Assembly (NCBI GenBank): GCA_008973525.1 | Contig: WACJ01000069.1 | Span: 1-64,000, forward strand | Reading direction: 5' to 3' | Length of the DNA: 64,000 nt | Source of the DNA: Stenopsyche tienmushanensis | Lineage: Eukaryota > Arthropoda > Insecta > Trichoptera > Stenopsychidae | Part shown: positions 10,811 through 21,249 of the stretch, in pieces | Numbering within the stretch: the first letter of the stretch is position 1 | Layout of the letters: each line of letters opens with the position of its first letter | Translations under genes and position numbers: made by a program | Notes under the pieces: generated by a model | Databases searched by the model: none | What the model saw: only the letters and a program-made list of their open reading frames with translations | What the model was told of the DNA's origin: nothing

Positions 10811-11249
10811 GTGAGTGGAGATATTAACGAAATATCTTAATTCGTATATTGATGTACATTTTCATGAGGGATGCAATTCGTATTGGTTTTATGTAAGCGC
10901 GCATGTATTTGAGAGTCCATTATATTTTTTTTTCAAGGTTGCCGATCGAACGACAAATATTGCGCGGTAGCGGATTTGCGAATAGGGATTCTGCTTGAGT
11001 TTGGGGATTTGTTAGTTTTTGGGAGTTCGACTGAAATATCAAATTGTATGTAAATCTAAGCCTGTCAGCCTTTTCTAATTAGATATGCGACATAAAATGG
11101 AAGGATCAAGTCGATGACCCAGAGCTGTCGGATTCGAAGGGAGACGGATGAGCCCGAGTCAAATGCGTGAAGGTGGTGTATGTCGACCCGCTGAGGGTTG
11201 CACTTCAGCACATATGATGAGAAGCTGTTGTAGGTTAAGGTCGAGTGCA

Positions 11250-11445
11250 TGAGGCCAGGGACTAAGAAATGAGAAGCAGACGGGTCGAAGACAGACGTAC
11301 CTGGGGCAGGGAAGAGCGGCTCACTTCGCCCGGGGCAGTGCTGACCAATGTTGGCGGCAGCGGTCGGGCGGCGGCGCCGGTGCCCGCCCCGCACAAACGT
11401 CACACCTGGCAACACCAACGCCGGCGTGCGCTCGCGAACACGTCA
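11250..11445 (-). promoter_or_regulatory. CpG-rich island with minus-strand splice donor
   Basis: This stretch is extremely GC- and CpG-rich compared with its AT-rich flanks. On the minus strand it contains CCTGCCCCAG|GTACGT, an excellent 5' splice site with the exon ending at 11301. No minus-strand ATG leads into it; the 117-residue frame there starts with a non-ATG codon. It therefore looks like an untranslated first exon plus promoter of a minus-strand gene. The candidate terminal exon at 5908-6101 is on the same strand downstream. A link between them is only an inference. Confidence 0.35.
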
Positions 11446-11459
11446 CTTTACTTTAAATT

Positions 11460-12100
11460 TTAATTATTACATCCCGTTCACTAAATATAAATTCAGCGTG
11501 TTCTTAAATTCAACTAGCAGATCATCAATTTATGTCAAATGCGTCAAACATTTTACCATCAATACTGACAATTAAAAATCTAAATTTATTTAATTTGCTA
11601 TATAATTACTAGCAATTTAGATTTATGATAAATAAATTCTACAAATTTGTAAAATGAATACAATATTTAATTAAGACTAATTGGTGAAATTGGATAAAGG
11701 CTTTTGTAAGACTAAAAAAACTCAATAATTTAATTGTCATATAAGATAAGCAAACATTATATACTTATTCCAATAGATCGCTATAAAATATAAGTATTCA
11801 AATTAAAATATAATAAAGCGATTAGAATTGTATTTAAATCTAAAATAATTAGCTATTCAAATAAAATTGAAAAGTGAATTTTATATAATACTGTTTGAAA
11901 AATCAATGAATTACAAACATTGAAAATTAATAATAATAATAATTAATTGAAATAAAAGAACTAAAAAAATAAAATTCAATTTAAATAAATGCATACATAT
12001 GGAATAATATACAATTGAGACTATTGACATTGAATAATTTAATGTGCGAATTAAAATTAAAAATACAAGCGTCTTTGTCTTTCAAACCTCAAAAAATATG
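11460..12100. other. Very AT-rich stretch
   Basis: Runs of A/T and a short AATAATAATAATAATTAATT microsatellite at 11930 dominate. No gene is seen. Confidence 0.5.
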
Positions 12101-13030
12101 CTTTGATCGAATTGCAATATGTCAACATGCGCGCACACAACTACCAACATCAGCATGTTATAAAAACCAGTAAGCGCGTGCGAGTGAATCTACTTTTCGG
12201 TCAGCACACACAGTGCGGATTCATTTATATTTAGCAGCAATTCCGAATGCTCCGGTTCAAAAACCTTGACGCGTATTAAAATATCTAGTTTTATAGCCGG
12301 CGAAATGGATGCTGCATGATGCGACGGAATTTCTTGTTTTAAATTCGAGACTAATAATTATACAAAAAAAAAACAATGTCGGTGCCAATGAATGCTCGTT
12401 TGATTTCCATTATATGAGTGGATTTTATATCGCTCGAATTTATTAAGACGCTCGCTTGTTGTCTAAGCGAAATGTAATTTATTAGGGTCACCCTGTAAAA
12501 ATTCAGATTTTTTGTTTTGGCCTCGTTGTTTATCTGGGTCAAATTTATAGCGAATTTAGATCATTTGGATCGTCGAGAGGAAATTTTGTGCTTGTGATCA
12601 ATGATACATTTGTATAAAAAGATCCAATTGTCTGGCATATCGTCCGCTGGGAAAAATCCAATTGGCAATGTGACTGTTGAATTAAATTCATTTTATAATA
12701 TTTTATATTTCATCCGTTTGCTTTGGCATTAGATCTGTCCATTGTATTTTTAAAACCCTCAATTTCCAGTATACTAAATTGAGGCAATAAGATTGTTTTT
12801 CCCTTTTTAGTGTTTGTTCCTAGAGTTACGGTATTCAGGTATTATGGTAATCAATTTTTAGGAAAAAAGTTTTCGGCAAGATTAGTAGGGTCGTTATAGG
12901 GATTTTCTGGAATGAGGAATTGCTTCAAAGCGATTTCGATCGGATTCTTATCTTCCAGATTATTGTTGTTGGCGCTCTATTTCTTACAGCCAACTTGGAA
13001 GACTGATGGTGTGGCTGTAAATGCTGAAGG
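12100..13030. other. Spacer with possible TATA element
   Basis: A TTATAAAAACC element at 12158 followed by a GC-richer stretch with GGTCAGCACAC at about 12200 could be a core promoter, but no coding frame follows. The remainder shows nothing recognisable. Confidence 0.25.
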
Positions 13031-13034
13031 AAAT

Positions 13035-13180
13035 AGTGAAAGACAGAAGGCTGTATGTGAATGCGCGCGCCAGTGGCGGCGCGAGAGGCAGTAAGCGGCG
13101 GGGCTGGCATCAAAGCCGGTCGCCCCTTAAAAAGCTGCACCCGCCGTGCGCCCGGCGATAAACGCGACGCGCCAAATTCA
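13035..13180. promoter_or_regulatory. Second CpG-rich island
   Basis: A concentrated run of GCGCGC, GGCGGCG, CGCCCGGCG and GACGCGCC motifs lies between AT-rich flanks. Long frames cross it on both strands (minus 12925-13248), as GC-rich DNA does by chance. In a CpG-poor background, such an island is most likely a promoter or constitutive regulatory element. Confidence 0.35.
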
Positions 13181-13189
13181 AAATTAATA

Positions 13190-14340
13190 CGCGAGTGACA
13201 CCAAAATGAAATCACCCTAAACAAACCAATGGTAATTTTTATATCCACGCAGAGTGATTAATCGGAAGGCTTCGATTTTTAGTGGATGGCTTTTCGAAAG
13301 ATGTCCTGATAGTATTTTTAAATAGAGTAAATTGTAGTTTTATAAGCATATTTGAATGGCAATTTTTATATTTAGGGCAGCTGAAAAGTCTAAAATTTAC
13401 ATACAATTATTTGCAAAATATCAAAGCGGAAATTTATGCTGAAAAGTTGGTTTTAAATTCTGAAAATCAATTAAGTAGAAAGTTTTATAGCATATGAATT
13501 TATATTAAAATTGGCATAATTTCTTTAGATATTTTATAAAATCATGATAGAATATTTTCAAAAATGCTTTATTAATCAATTTAAAATAATTTTGAACTTA
13601 TAAAAAGATTAGGGTCCAGGATATTCTTTGAGATTTAAATTGGATGCAGACAATGTAAATTTAGATCTATTTAAATGTGAAAGAAATGACAGTGCAATGA
13701 CATAAATTCAGATTTCAAGCAGGAAGAGGGTGAGTATTATTTTATATTTATTTATTAAATTCACGATTTTGCATGCAAATTTAATAAATGCGTCTTTTAT
13801 GCAATTCAGTTCATCATCTGGAAAATTCGTTCGGAAAAGCCCTCCGCGAAAATTCCCCAGGCATTTTCCCACGACGAAATCATTCATACGAATATTTTCG
13901 CAATTATACGATGAAATATGATTAGGAACACATCCAGAATTAATTAATCTTCATATTTCGATCCGTATTTTTCGTATCGTAACGTTTTTTCATCGTATAT
14001 GGCACCGAAAGTATCTTAAATCTGGAAGCATGATTTATAGAATTTAAAAGCCATTTGTCGTATATTTCAATTCATATTCAATTGCAGTTTAGAGTTGCAT
14101 ATTTAATGCATTTGATATATACTAGGTCATTGAAATTTATCAATAAACGGACCGAATGTATGCAATATGGCTCGTATCGATCCATCAAATGTCATTTCAG
14201 TTGTCAATTATTCTTGGCGGTGTTATCAAAGCATTCAACTATGAAAGACAGTCTCGTTACAATTTCAGCTTCGCAGTTGTATAAATACTATATAATACGT
14301 CTAATGCGTGTTCGTCGACATTGACGGTTCGTATTGATTG
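13190..14340. other. AT-rich spacer
   Basis: Frames of 63-89 residues (13282-13497, 13730-13921, 14055-14324) have no motifs, no splice context and composition driven by A+T. No transposon match was found either. Confidence 0.4.
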
Positions 14341-14481
14341 AACTTGAATACTACAAGAAAACATTTAGAAGTCAAGTTGGCCATTATGGCCAAAAAACAA
14401 GCATTCGATGAGCGCAAGTTCTTCAATTTGTTGGCCCCATTTTTATGAGTCTGGGCCGATTTATAGGTCGTGATGGATTGA

Positions 14482-14697
14482 TGTAGCATCGACTTTTCCA
14501 ACAATGGCTACTCATTCGCCGAGGATGTGTCCTATCTGCTCAACAAGCCGAGATCTAAGTCAATCGACTTTGGATGCCGAGGAGCAAACCTCAGAGCTCG
14601 AGCACTCTTGACCCGGAGGGTGGGAAAGAAAAAGAGGTGGTTGTCCAAAGTTTTCCGCGAGACTCGGAAACTTTATCAATTTAAGATACTCGCTTAA
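14482..14697 (+). other. Coding-like frame, unknown, no start codon
   Basis: Seventy-one open codons follow a TGA at 14479-14481 and end with TAA at 14695-14697. There is no ATG in frame. The peptide is well balanced, with SFAEDVSYLLNKPRSKSIDF followed by GCRGANLRARALLTRRVGKK and a basic KKRWLSKVFRETRKLY tail. Coding-like text also appears just upstream in another frame (MAKKQAFDERKFFNLLAP at about 14386). That suggests a frameshifted old gene or retroelement instead of a clean exon. I recognise no family. Confidence 0.3.
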
Positions 14698-15089
14698 TAT
14701 GAAAAGTTCACTTCGACGATCATGAATCAGCACATCCTGCCGGTAATATGATGAGCTAATTTATTTTCTGATCGTTCAATCAGGAATGTCGAGTCTATCA
14801 AAGGAGTTGACTGAAGTGACACGTCGTAAATATTTCTGGCTAAGCTGATATTGGAAAAGTTTCGGCAGGTGGGATATAAATTGATTAGGAAGCTGCCCAA
14901 CTGAGATCATGAGCGTTGAAATGTCTCAAAGATAAATTCAAGAAAGATATCTTCTCCAGCAAATATTGGGGTTTAAAATATGAAACTGCCGAATTTATAG
15001 ACGACAATTGAGATTAAATATATATTAATGATTTGCAGACCTAAAATAAGTTCCAGCAGATCCTTAAATGTAGATGCAAAGACACTTGT

Positions 15090-15660
15090 TTGCGGTGCCA
15101 TCGCAAAAAAAAATCGCTATGATTTTTTTTAAATAGTTAAAAAATAAATTTTGATATAAATCTGGTAGGAACAATAGAAGATTATATAGAAAATATTTGT
15201 ACTTAATTTGAAGTAAATTAATCGATTAGAACTTGTCATATGATGTCAACCGTGTTGAAAAAAATAGTTTCGAGATAAACGCGTTTAAAGATTTCATTCT
15301 GGCAGGACCGGCTTAGTTGCCACCTCACTAAAATATCTATAACTTTGTAAGCGATTGGAATTTTGGAAATATCTTCGGAAGATATATTTTTAAAAGTCTA
15401 AACTTTGAAAAAATGCAAAGAAAAATTCACTTTTTTCAAAATTCTAGACAGAATACCCCCTCAAAGTGTGTGGTAGTAATTCAGCGTTAGCAGATGCAAC
15501 ATGATTTAAGCAGTCCAAAATCGTGATTTTTTTCCAATTTTCGGTTAGCGTTGATGATTTATTTTCTATTTTATTCAAAATATCTCGATACGTGCTCTTT
15601 ATGAATAAAAATCGCATAACTTTGAAATCACACAAAAAAAAGGTTTGAGTGTACAAGAAA
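15090..15660 (+). repeat. Dispersed repeat J, copy 1
   Basis: This matches 28960-29290 in the same orientation. Shared blocks are TTGAAGTAAATKAAT, ATATGATGTCAACCGTGTTR, ATAGTTTCGAGA.AAACGCG, GGTAGGACCGGC and, near the end, CGCATAACTT.GAAAT..CACAAAA and TTTGAGTGTA. It has an internal tract of poly-A and poly-T. It shares the GCGATTTT/AAAATCGC-rich character of the block at 28546 and is non-coding. Class unknown; possibly a pogo-type MITE. Confidence 0.55.
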
Positions 15661-15714
15661 CATCATCTTCATGTCTATTAATTAAAGCTAATATTTTCAG
15701 TTAAACGTCTAGTT

Positions 15715-15921
15715 CAGCGGCTCCTAACCTTTTCAGTCTTTTTACCCCCTATGACCTAACAGGAAAACTGATTTTACCCCTCTTTAAATTTTGTGCCTAA
15801 GCCACATGGCAGTGATCTGTCATTCTATTATCTACATATCAAAAATTACCAGCATAATTATTCCCCCAGGATAGCCGTTTTACTTCTTCAGGGGTAATTA
15901 CCCCCAGGCTAGGAGCCGCTG
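15715..15921. mobile_element. hAT-type MITE, 207 bp
   Basis: The left end CAGCGGCTCCTAACCTTTTC and the right end (inverse) CAGCGGCTCCTAGCCTGGGG share a 13-bp inverted repeat with one mismatch soon after. The ACCCCC/GGGGGTAA sub-terminal sequence and the CAG-GG-TC-CAACCTTTT pattern are typical of hAT MITEs. The 8-bp flanks GTCTAGTT and GTCTTTCA agree only in part, so the target duplication has decayed. There is no coding capacity. Confidence 0.65.
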
Positions 15922-16029
15922 GTCTTTCAAACCCATTTATATCAATATATTTTTCACAATTTTTGGCATTTTTTAATAGCCGTCACTTTTGCATAAAGAT
16001 ATTGTGAATTTAAAATTACGATGCAAATA

Positions 16030-16200
16030 TCAGAAGCTAAATCTTTTCCCTTATTATTTCTAGGAAACAGAAAAAGGAAAGGAAATTGAATATTGTGAAA
16101 TCAGAGTTGTAAAAAGGGAATTCGAAAGCAAGCGCCCGCCACGGGCGCAACTGGGCTTGGGGCGCAAACCGCAGAATACCGACTCGGTTTTTTTTACTTG
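16030..16200. other. Pyrimidine/purine-rich block with GC hairpin
   Basis: Within it, GCGCCCG-CCA-CGGGCGC at 16131-16147 forms a perfect 7-bp stem, followed by GGGCTTGGGGCGC. The rest is AT-rich. It may be a fragment of a hAT-like element or a small regulatory hairpin; no call is made. Confidence 0.25.
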
Positions 16201-16442
16201 ACCATTTTTTTTTTACATGAATCAACACTGATTGACTCTGTCCATTATTATAATATATACTAAGTTGTCTAATCCCTTTTGTTTTCGTTATCGCTCAAAC
16301 ATTGGGTCGACCCAGTTAGCATAAGCCCGCAATAAAATAAAGACAACAATATTTTCGAGCGATTGTGAAATTTTAACAACTCACCCAATCAGTTTCTTCG
16401 GATAATTCCGTTTTGTAATGAAAGTTCGTATTCGTTCTGTAG

Positions 16443-16610
16443 ATATGTTCAGGTATGGCGTCCGATTGCGAGGCGTCCATTTGTTATATCAGCGGTCCGA
16501 AGCGCGGACCGGTTGGATACACAGACGTTGTGGCCACTCCGTCCTCTTTGAGGGTTTTTTGTGACATTTTCTGTGATCTGTACACTCACGAAAATTCTCT
16601 CAGAGGGTAA
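16443..16610 (+). CDS. Candidate host exon, unknown protein
   Basis: A plausible acceptor (TATTCGTTCTGTAG) ends at 16442. Its TAG is also the in-frame stop that closes the frame upstream, so the open frame begins exactly at the splice site. From there 55 codons read ICSGMASDCEASICYISGPK, then RGPVGYTDVVATPSSLRVFC, DIFCDLYTHENSLRG and TAA. The first Met is at 16455. A weak donor (CAGAGG|GTAATT) overlaps the stop. Codon use is GC-richer than the surroundings. The cysteine content is high, but no domain is recognised. CGGTCCG..CGGACCG inside it forms a hairpin, so origin from a mobile element is not excluded. Confidence 0.35.
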   Translation: MCSGMASDCEASICYISGPKRGPVGYTDVVATPSSLRVFCDIFCDLYTHENSLRG

Positions 16611-16619
16611 TTATAAGTG

Positions 16620-17740
16620 GCTCGCGTAAAATGAGATCGGGAATGATATTTATCTATCTTATTAATTTATGCTGTTATCTTAGCTAGTTTATTAGTCTTA
16701 AGCTACAAAATCTAGCTAATATCTCTCCTGTGCTCAGAGCGCTACGCGAATTTACAGTTGATGGTTACCCAATACCATTTTGTAGATTTTTTTAGAAAAA
16801 TTTCCGTCAAAAATGCGACGCGGCGATAAATAGACGTTGGATTACAGTCAAAAATAATGTACCTGACTATTTCTAAAAATAAAGATAAGGAAGCCGTTTA
16901 CTATGTCAAGAAATTTAGTTTAGTAGTAGTGGTTGGCAATCCCATAAAACGGATTGCTAAAAACCACCTCAAAAAATAATTGCTATGAAAATACTAGCTT
17001 TTTGAAGCCATTTTCTTGTTAGTAGTCATCTCAACATTTAATTTTTAAAATATTTACCAAATTTGTCGATTTTTTTCTCACAATCTGGATATAAATACCA
17101 AACATTCGGTCGATAACTTAGACTGAATTATGATATAATGTGTCAATAAGCATGTTATTTGACGATGGGAAATGGTGTACATTTTTTAAAAATATTGTGA
17201 GCAATTTAGCTCAATTTTTGATTGGACGATATTTAATATGATAAATATTAACATTGTTTGGATGGGATGGGAGTTAGGATGGTCAGTACAGAGTAAGTTT
17301 GTAGAATTTGCTGTAGGTCAGTCAAAGGATGAAGGATTATATAGAGCAAGGGCGTTCAAACTTTATTGGTCCGTGGTCATCTTTGATGTCTTTGCTCAAT
17401 TCCGTATATGAAAAGCTATGCATTTCATAATGCAAGTCGATGGAATTATTAGCGCGATTCCACTAAATTAATTCACAGAGTCCCATAATATCACAGGGAG
17501 AAGTTATCGTCAATGTATGAAGTCAGGCAGAATTTATAATAAGACGCTGTTAGTATCTGTTGGAGCTGGGAGTTCCTAGATTGTTAATTATCTGTGTATA
17601 ACGATATTATTTATGTATTCAAAAGAGCACATGATATTTAATGTTTGAATTTAAAATGCTTATTAAATAGGAGTAGACGTTTTACGATTTAAATTTTCAG
17701 TATAGTCATCTTTATGATATCATTCGCTTACGTCATTTAT
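16620..17740. other. AT-rich spacer
   Basis: No gene or repeat was identified. Confidence 0.4.
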
Positions 17741-17754
17741 CCCTAACTGTTGAA

Positions 17755-18480
17755 TCCATGACTGGGGACATTGTTGGAAGGCTTCTTTCGGAAGGGCGTT
17801 CAGCTGCTCTTTCGTGGATATTTCAATATCAGGAATGGTGTCAAAATATGTTCCTATTAGCACGTTTTTTTAATTTTGGAAAGAGCCAGAAATCGCATGG
17901 TATTAAATCTGGTGAATTAGATGGATGTGGACACACTGGAAGATTTTTTACAGACAAAAACTCACAAATCAGAAGCGACGTTTGGCACGGCGCATTATCT
18001 TGATGAAGAAGGAAGCCATTAGTCCATTTTTATGGTCTCTTTCTTCGTATATCGTTTCGCAAACGTTGCACTGCGCCTTTGTAAAATTCGTAATTTACAG
18101 TTGTTCCCCTTGGAACGAACTTTGATCGCACTATGCCTTCACTATCGAAAAAAAACAATAAGCATGGTTTTGATGTTCAACTTTGACTGACGTGCCCTTT
18201 TAGGGCGAGGGGAGTTAGGGGTTTTTCATTGGGAGTTTTGCATTTTCGTCTCGGGGTCATAGCCATAGACCCAACATTCTCCAGTTACAAATTTGGGTAT
18301 GAAATCCGGATTTGCTTGAAGACGATCCTTCAATTCCGTGTCAAAAGTTTGGGCACAAATTTTGCACTCAATCGTCTCATTTGCAAATTATCGGTTAAAA
18401 TGCTTTTGAGGTCGATGGACGTCCCGACCGTTGCTCGTCTTCAACCGACTCATTCCCGTTTTTAAAAACCCTCTCACATG
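17755..18480 (-). pseudogene. mariner transposase (DD34D) C-terminal half, decayed
   Basis: The minus strand from 18130 down reads KFVPRGTTVNYEFYKGAVQR, then, after a stop, LLHQDNAPCQTSLLICEFLS and VCPHPSNSPDLIPCDFWLFP, then TIPDIEISTKEQLNALPKEA. HQDNAP carries the second catalytic Asp and SPDLIPCDF the third, spaced as in mariner DD34D enzymes. Further upstream (18400-18440) VEDEQRSGRPST matches the linker after the N-terminal helix-turn-helix. Stops and frameshifts separate these pieces. The segment carrying the first catalytic Asp lies on the opposite strand at 18660-18960, so the element has been rearranged. Confidence 0.85.
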
Positions 18481-18589
18481 ATGCGCGACAGACGCGATAA
18501 ACACGATCTCACTCTAGCGGCTATGGACTTGATTTGACTCTTTAAACCTGACTTGAAACTTGATATAGTCTGATTCAGCGGATCAAGCT

Positions 18590-18970
18590 ATTGGACATGT
18601 GACATATGACGTATCAAAATTTTATGTTTACTTCACAATTTTATGTTTGGAAATTAAATTTATCAAAAGACAGTGCATTTACCATTTTGCAACAACATTT
18701 GTCCATGTGAAAGCTCTGTTCGAAGCGGGTACCGCGTTTGCTTACAGTCGATCAAAAACAACAACGCGTCGACGATTCAGAGCGCTGTTTGGAGCCATTT
18801 CAGCGCAATAAATATGTTTTTTTACATACTATATGTGACAATGGATGAAACATGGATCCATTACTATACTTCAGAGTTAGCTTAGTGGACAGTAATCAGC
18901 GAAAGCCACTTAAAGTGATCAAAAATGCGAAGAATTGCGAAAAATTTACTCCAAATGAATAACTTCCTAC
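18590..18970 (+). pseudogene. mariner transposase fragment in inverted position
   Basis: VTMDETWIHYYTSELA followed by a stop and WTVISESHLK corresponds to the family motif D-E-T-W-I/V-H-Y-Y-T-P-E around the first catalytic Asp. It is on the plus strand, opposite to the rest of the mariner at 17755-18480. The two were probably one element, or two nested in head-to-head fashion. The frame ends soon after, and nothing intact remains. Confidence 0.7.
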
Positions 18971-18974
18971 GAAC

Positions 18975-20280
18975 TTATTGAGTGATGTAAAAATAATAGA
19001 TGGGATTTTTTTTGCCAATATTTCGGACATGCTTGTCTGCCCTTGTTCGCGGCTATATAATACTACTTAATTATCTTCGATATTATTAATGATTAGACCT
19101 ATTCGTGCTTATTGATTTACTGGACTCACATTAATCTAAAGACTCACAGACTCCCGACACAAGACATGTGTCGGGAGAAAGGCCTCCGGTTGATTGAATC
19201 CGCCTCTGCATACGATATATTTTTATCTTTAATACATTATTGCTATTAAGATTGATCAAATATAAACGGGATTATTTGCAGTGATTTCCATCTGAATTGT
19301 AGTAATAGCGAATATTGCGCTGAATTAATTATGGATTTAAATATCATTGTAAGCGTTATAATTTTTCGCTAAGCTCCTTGGAGGATGACTTTTATCTGCG
19401 TTAATGCTTTCGGAATAATTAAAGAATAAAGTTGAAATCTTCTCCGTGAAAATTGTTTTTGAAAATTGAACTCATTTTTGACTTTGTCCTTTTCGACTTG
19501 GAATTGTTGAATGTTAAACAATACAAGTCCGAAATTAAGACAATCTGAAATCATTCCCCTCGGCGAATCTGTAAAGTATTTTAAGATTTTCAAAGCCTTA
19601 ATGTTCAATTTCCGACGAGGAATAGAATAATGATTTGTTAAAAAAAGTATAAATTTTTCAAAGGAATTAATTTAAAAAAATTAATGAAAAGTTACTTCAT
19701 GAAAAGAAATTTCAAAGAGCAGCAAAGTTTTAAAAATTGATTAAATCTAAGAATTCAATTTCCTTTTTATTATATTTTACACGTCTCGGTCGAAGTCTTT
19801 TCATTCGCGGGGTTGAAAAACGGCGCAATATCTTGACATCGCTTTCACCCCCCAGACAACATCATCTCTTTGCATTTGATTACGAATTCGGTCATATTTT
19901 AAATTTGCAAAATTTATGCGAAAAATAGCTTAAAAAATAAATTAACTCCCAACAAACTGGTCGGCAACAATTCCAATTTATCGAATAAATTTACACGATT
20001 ACGTTTTTAGTAGGAGGACTGCTCCGACAGGAAACGTAGAATTTATGCTACCTGGCAAATGTTGTATTTAGCGAGTACGTATTAATATTATAGTAAAGTT
20101 TGCGAACTTTTAGTTAAATTAATTTTAAGCTGTCGCGAATAAATAATATCTGCGTTGTGATACTGGCGAAAAACACTTAGTAAAGTTACGCGCTTAACGC
20201 AGAAATTCAGGCGCCGAAATCGAAAATAGCTCGAGGTGCTTTTAGGGGTAGAACAAGGAAGACGGTAGTTATACCTTTCA
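18975..20280. other. Spacer with a strong small hairpin
   Basis: At 19151-19177 CTCCCGACAC-AAGACAT-GTGTCGGGAG forms a perfect 10-bp stem with a 7-base loop. A short stretch near 19018-19060 resembles 46890-46940 (TTTCGGAC.TG.TGGTCTGCCC). Otherwise nothing is recognised; the minus-strand frame 19369-19608 has no motif. Confidence 0.4.
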
Positions 20281-20284
20281 AAGG

Positions 20285-20410
20285 ACAAATATACGAGGGC
20301 TGTTCATTGAATTCCGGAACAATAATTCTAGTAAAGAAACTCTGGAAATGAATACGGAGCCAGATATGCCATATCGTGGATAAAAAAGTAGTTCCATACA
20401 TGATATTAAA
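20285..20410 (+). repeat. Possible mariner/Tc1-like terminus
   Basis: TATACGAGGGCTGTTCATTG followed by GAATTCCGGAACAATAAT resembles the start of many insect mariner-like terminal repeats (CGAGGG.TGTTC...). A similar inverse motif, TTACTTTCGGAACGCACCCTGTA, lies at 34479-34501. No transposase is attached. Confidence 0.3.
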
Positions 20411-20851
20411 TTAATTTTCCAAGAATCACGATGAACTCTATGCATCATATCTTCGATCCAATATACATATGTAATTTAAGGATTTACATAGTAAAAAATG
20501 TAATTTTAATAGACCACAAAAGCTGTATAAATTAGGAAATTTCGTTCACACTTTGATATCCATGTTTTATGAAATGTGTTAAGATGTTCATTTAATAAAA
20601 TTTCATATTATATGAGCTATTTAAAATGTATAATCAAGTCTTGGTACAGTATTGAGAGTTTCATGACTCTTATCTAAAAGATTTGAATTCAAATCCAGAC
20701 TCTGGAATATTTTTTCAACATAACAACAATTTCTGGATACAGTGTTAATTTTTCCAATCGATAGACTAGATATGAGATTATCTTAATTTTATAATTCTGA
20801 AAAATCATATAAGTCACTCAAAAAAGCAATTAAGGGCACATTCACATATTC

Positions 20852-21245
20852 AAGGTGTTGGGCAAATGGACCGACTATTTTTTTTAGGGGCTAGGGGGGT
20901 ATTTTGATACGTTTCACATACAGTCCCTTTGTCCTAAGTGTCAGAGTTGTCGAAATAGATTGACAGGGTCAGGGCTAAGAAAATACCCTTTATGTTTTTA
21001 TTAAATTCATATGCACACACGACATCTTTTCCTTATTTCAACTGTAGTTGTCTGAAGTAGCTTTTCCTCTTTCATTTTTGCAAAGGTCTCCAGACCTGAC
21101 ACCATTGGATTTCTTGGTCTAGGGACGTGCCCTATTCAGTAGCTCGCATCACCTAATGACCATCTTTCAGTATTAAATCTGTTTGAAGCTTGCGATGTTA
21201 ATTGGATCCATCAGGAAAAAATAAGGATCAACCTTCTGCAATATA
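20852..21245 (+). mobile_element. IS630/Tc1-like relic E, copy 1 (internally deleted)
   Basis: The start CAAGGTGTTGGGCAAATGGA..CCGAC and the ATTTTGATACGTTTCACATA block match 43696-43790 and, inverted, 61540-61597. Further in, GTCTCCAGACCTGACACCAT plus TGGATTTCTTGGTCTAGGGA encodes a version of the SPDLTPLDFFLWG motif around the last catalytic residue of a DDE transposase. The middle of the gene is missing. This is a non-autonomous deletion derivative. Confidence 0.65.
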
Positions 21246-21249
21246 TGAA

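Noticed and set aside
11065..11418. 117-residue minus-strand ORF in the CpG island
   Set aside because: It begins with TTG, not ATG, and runs across a very good splice donor at 11300. GC-rich DNA lacks stop codons by chance.
12925..13248. 107-residue minus-strand ORF
   Set aside because: It spans the CpG-rich island, has no motif, and its length is explained by composition.
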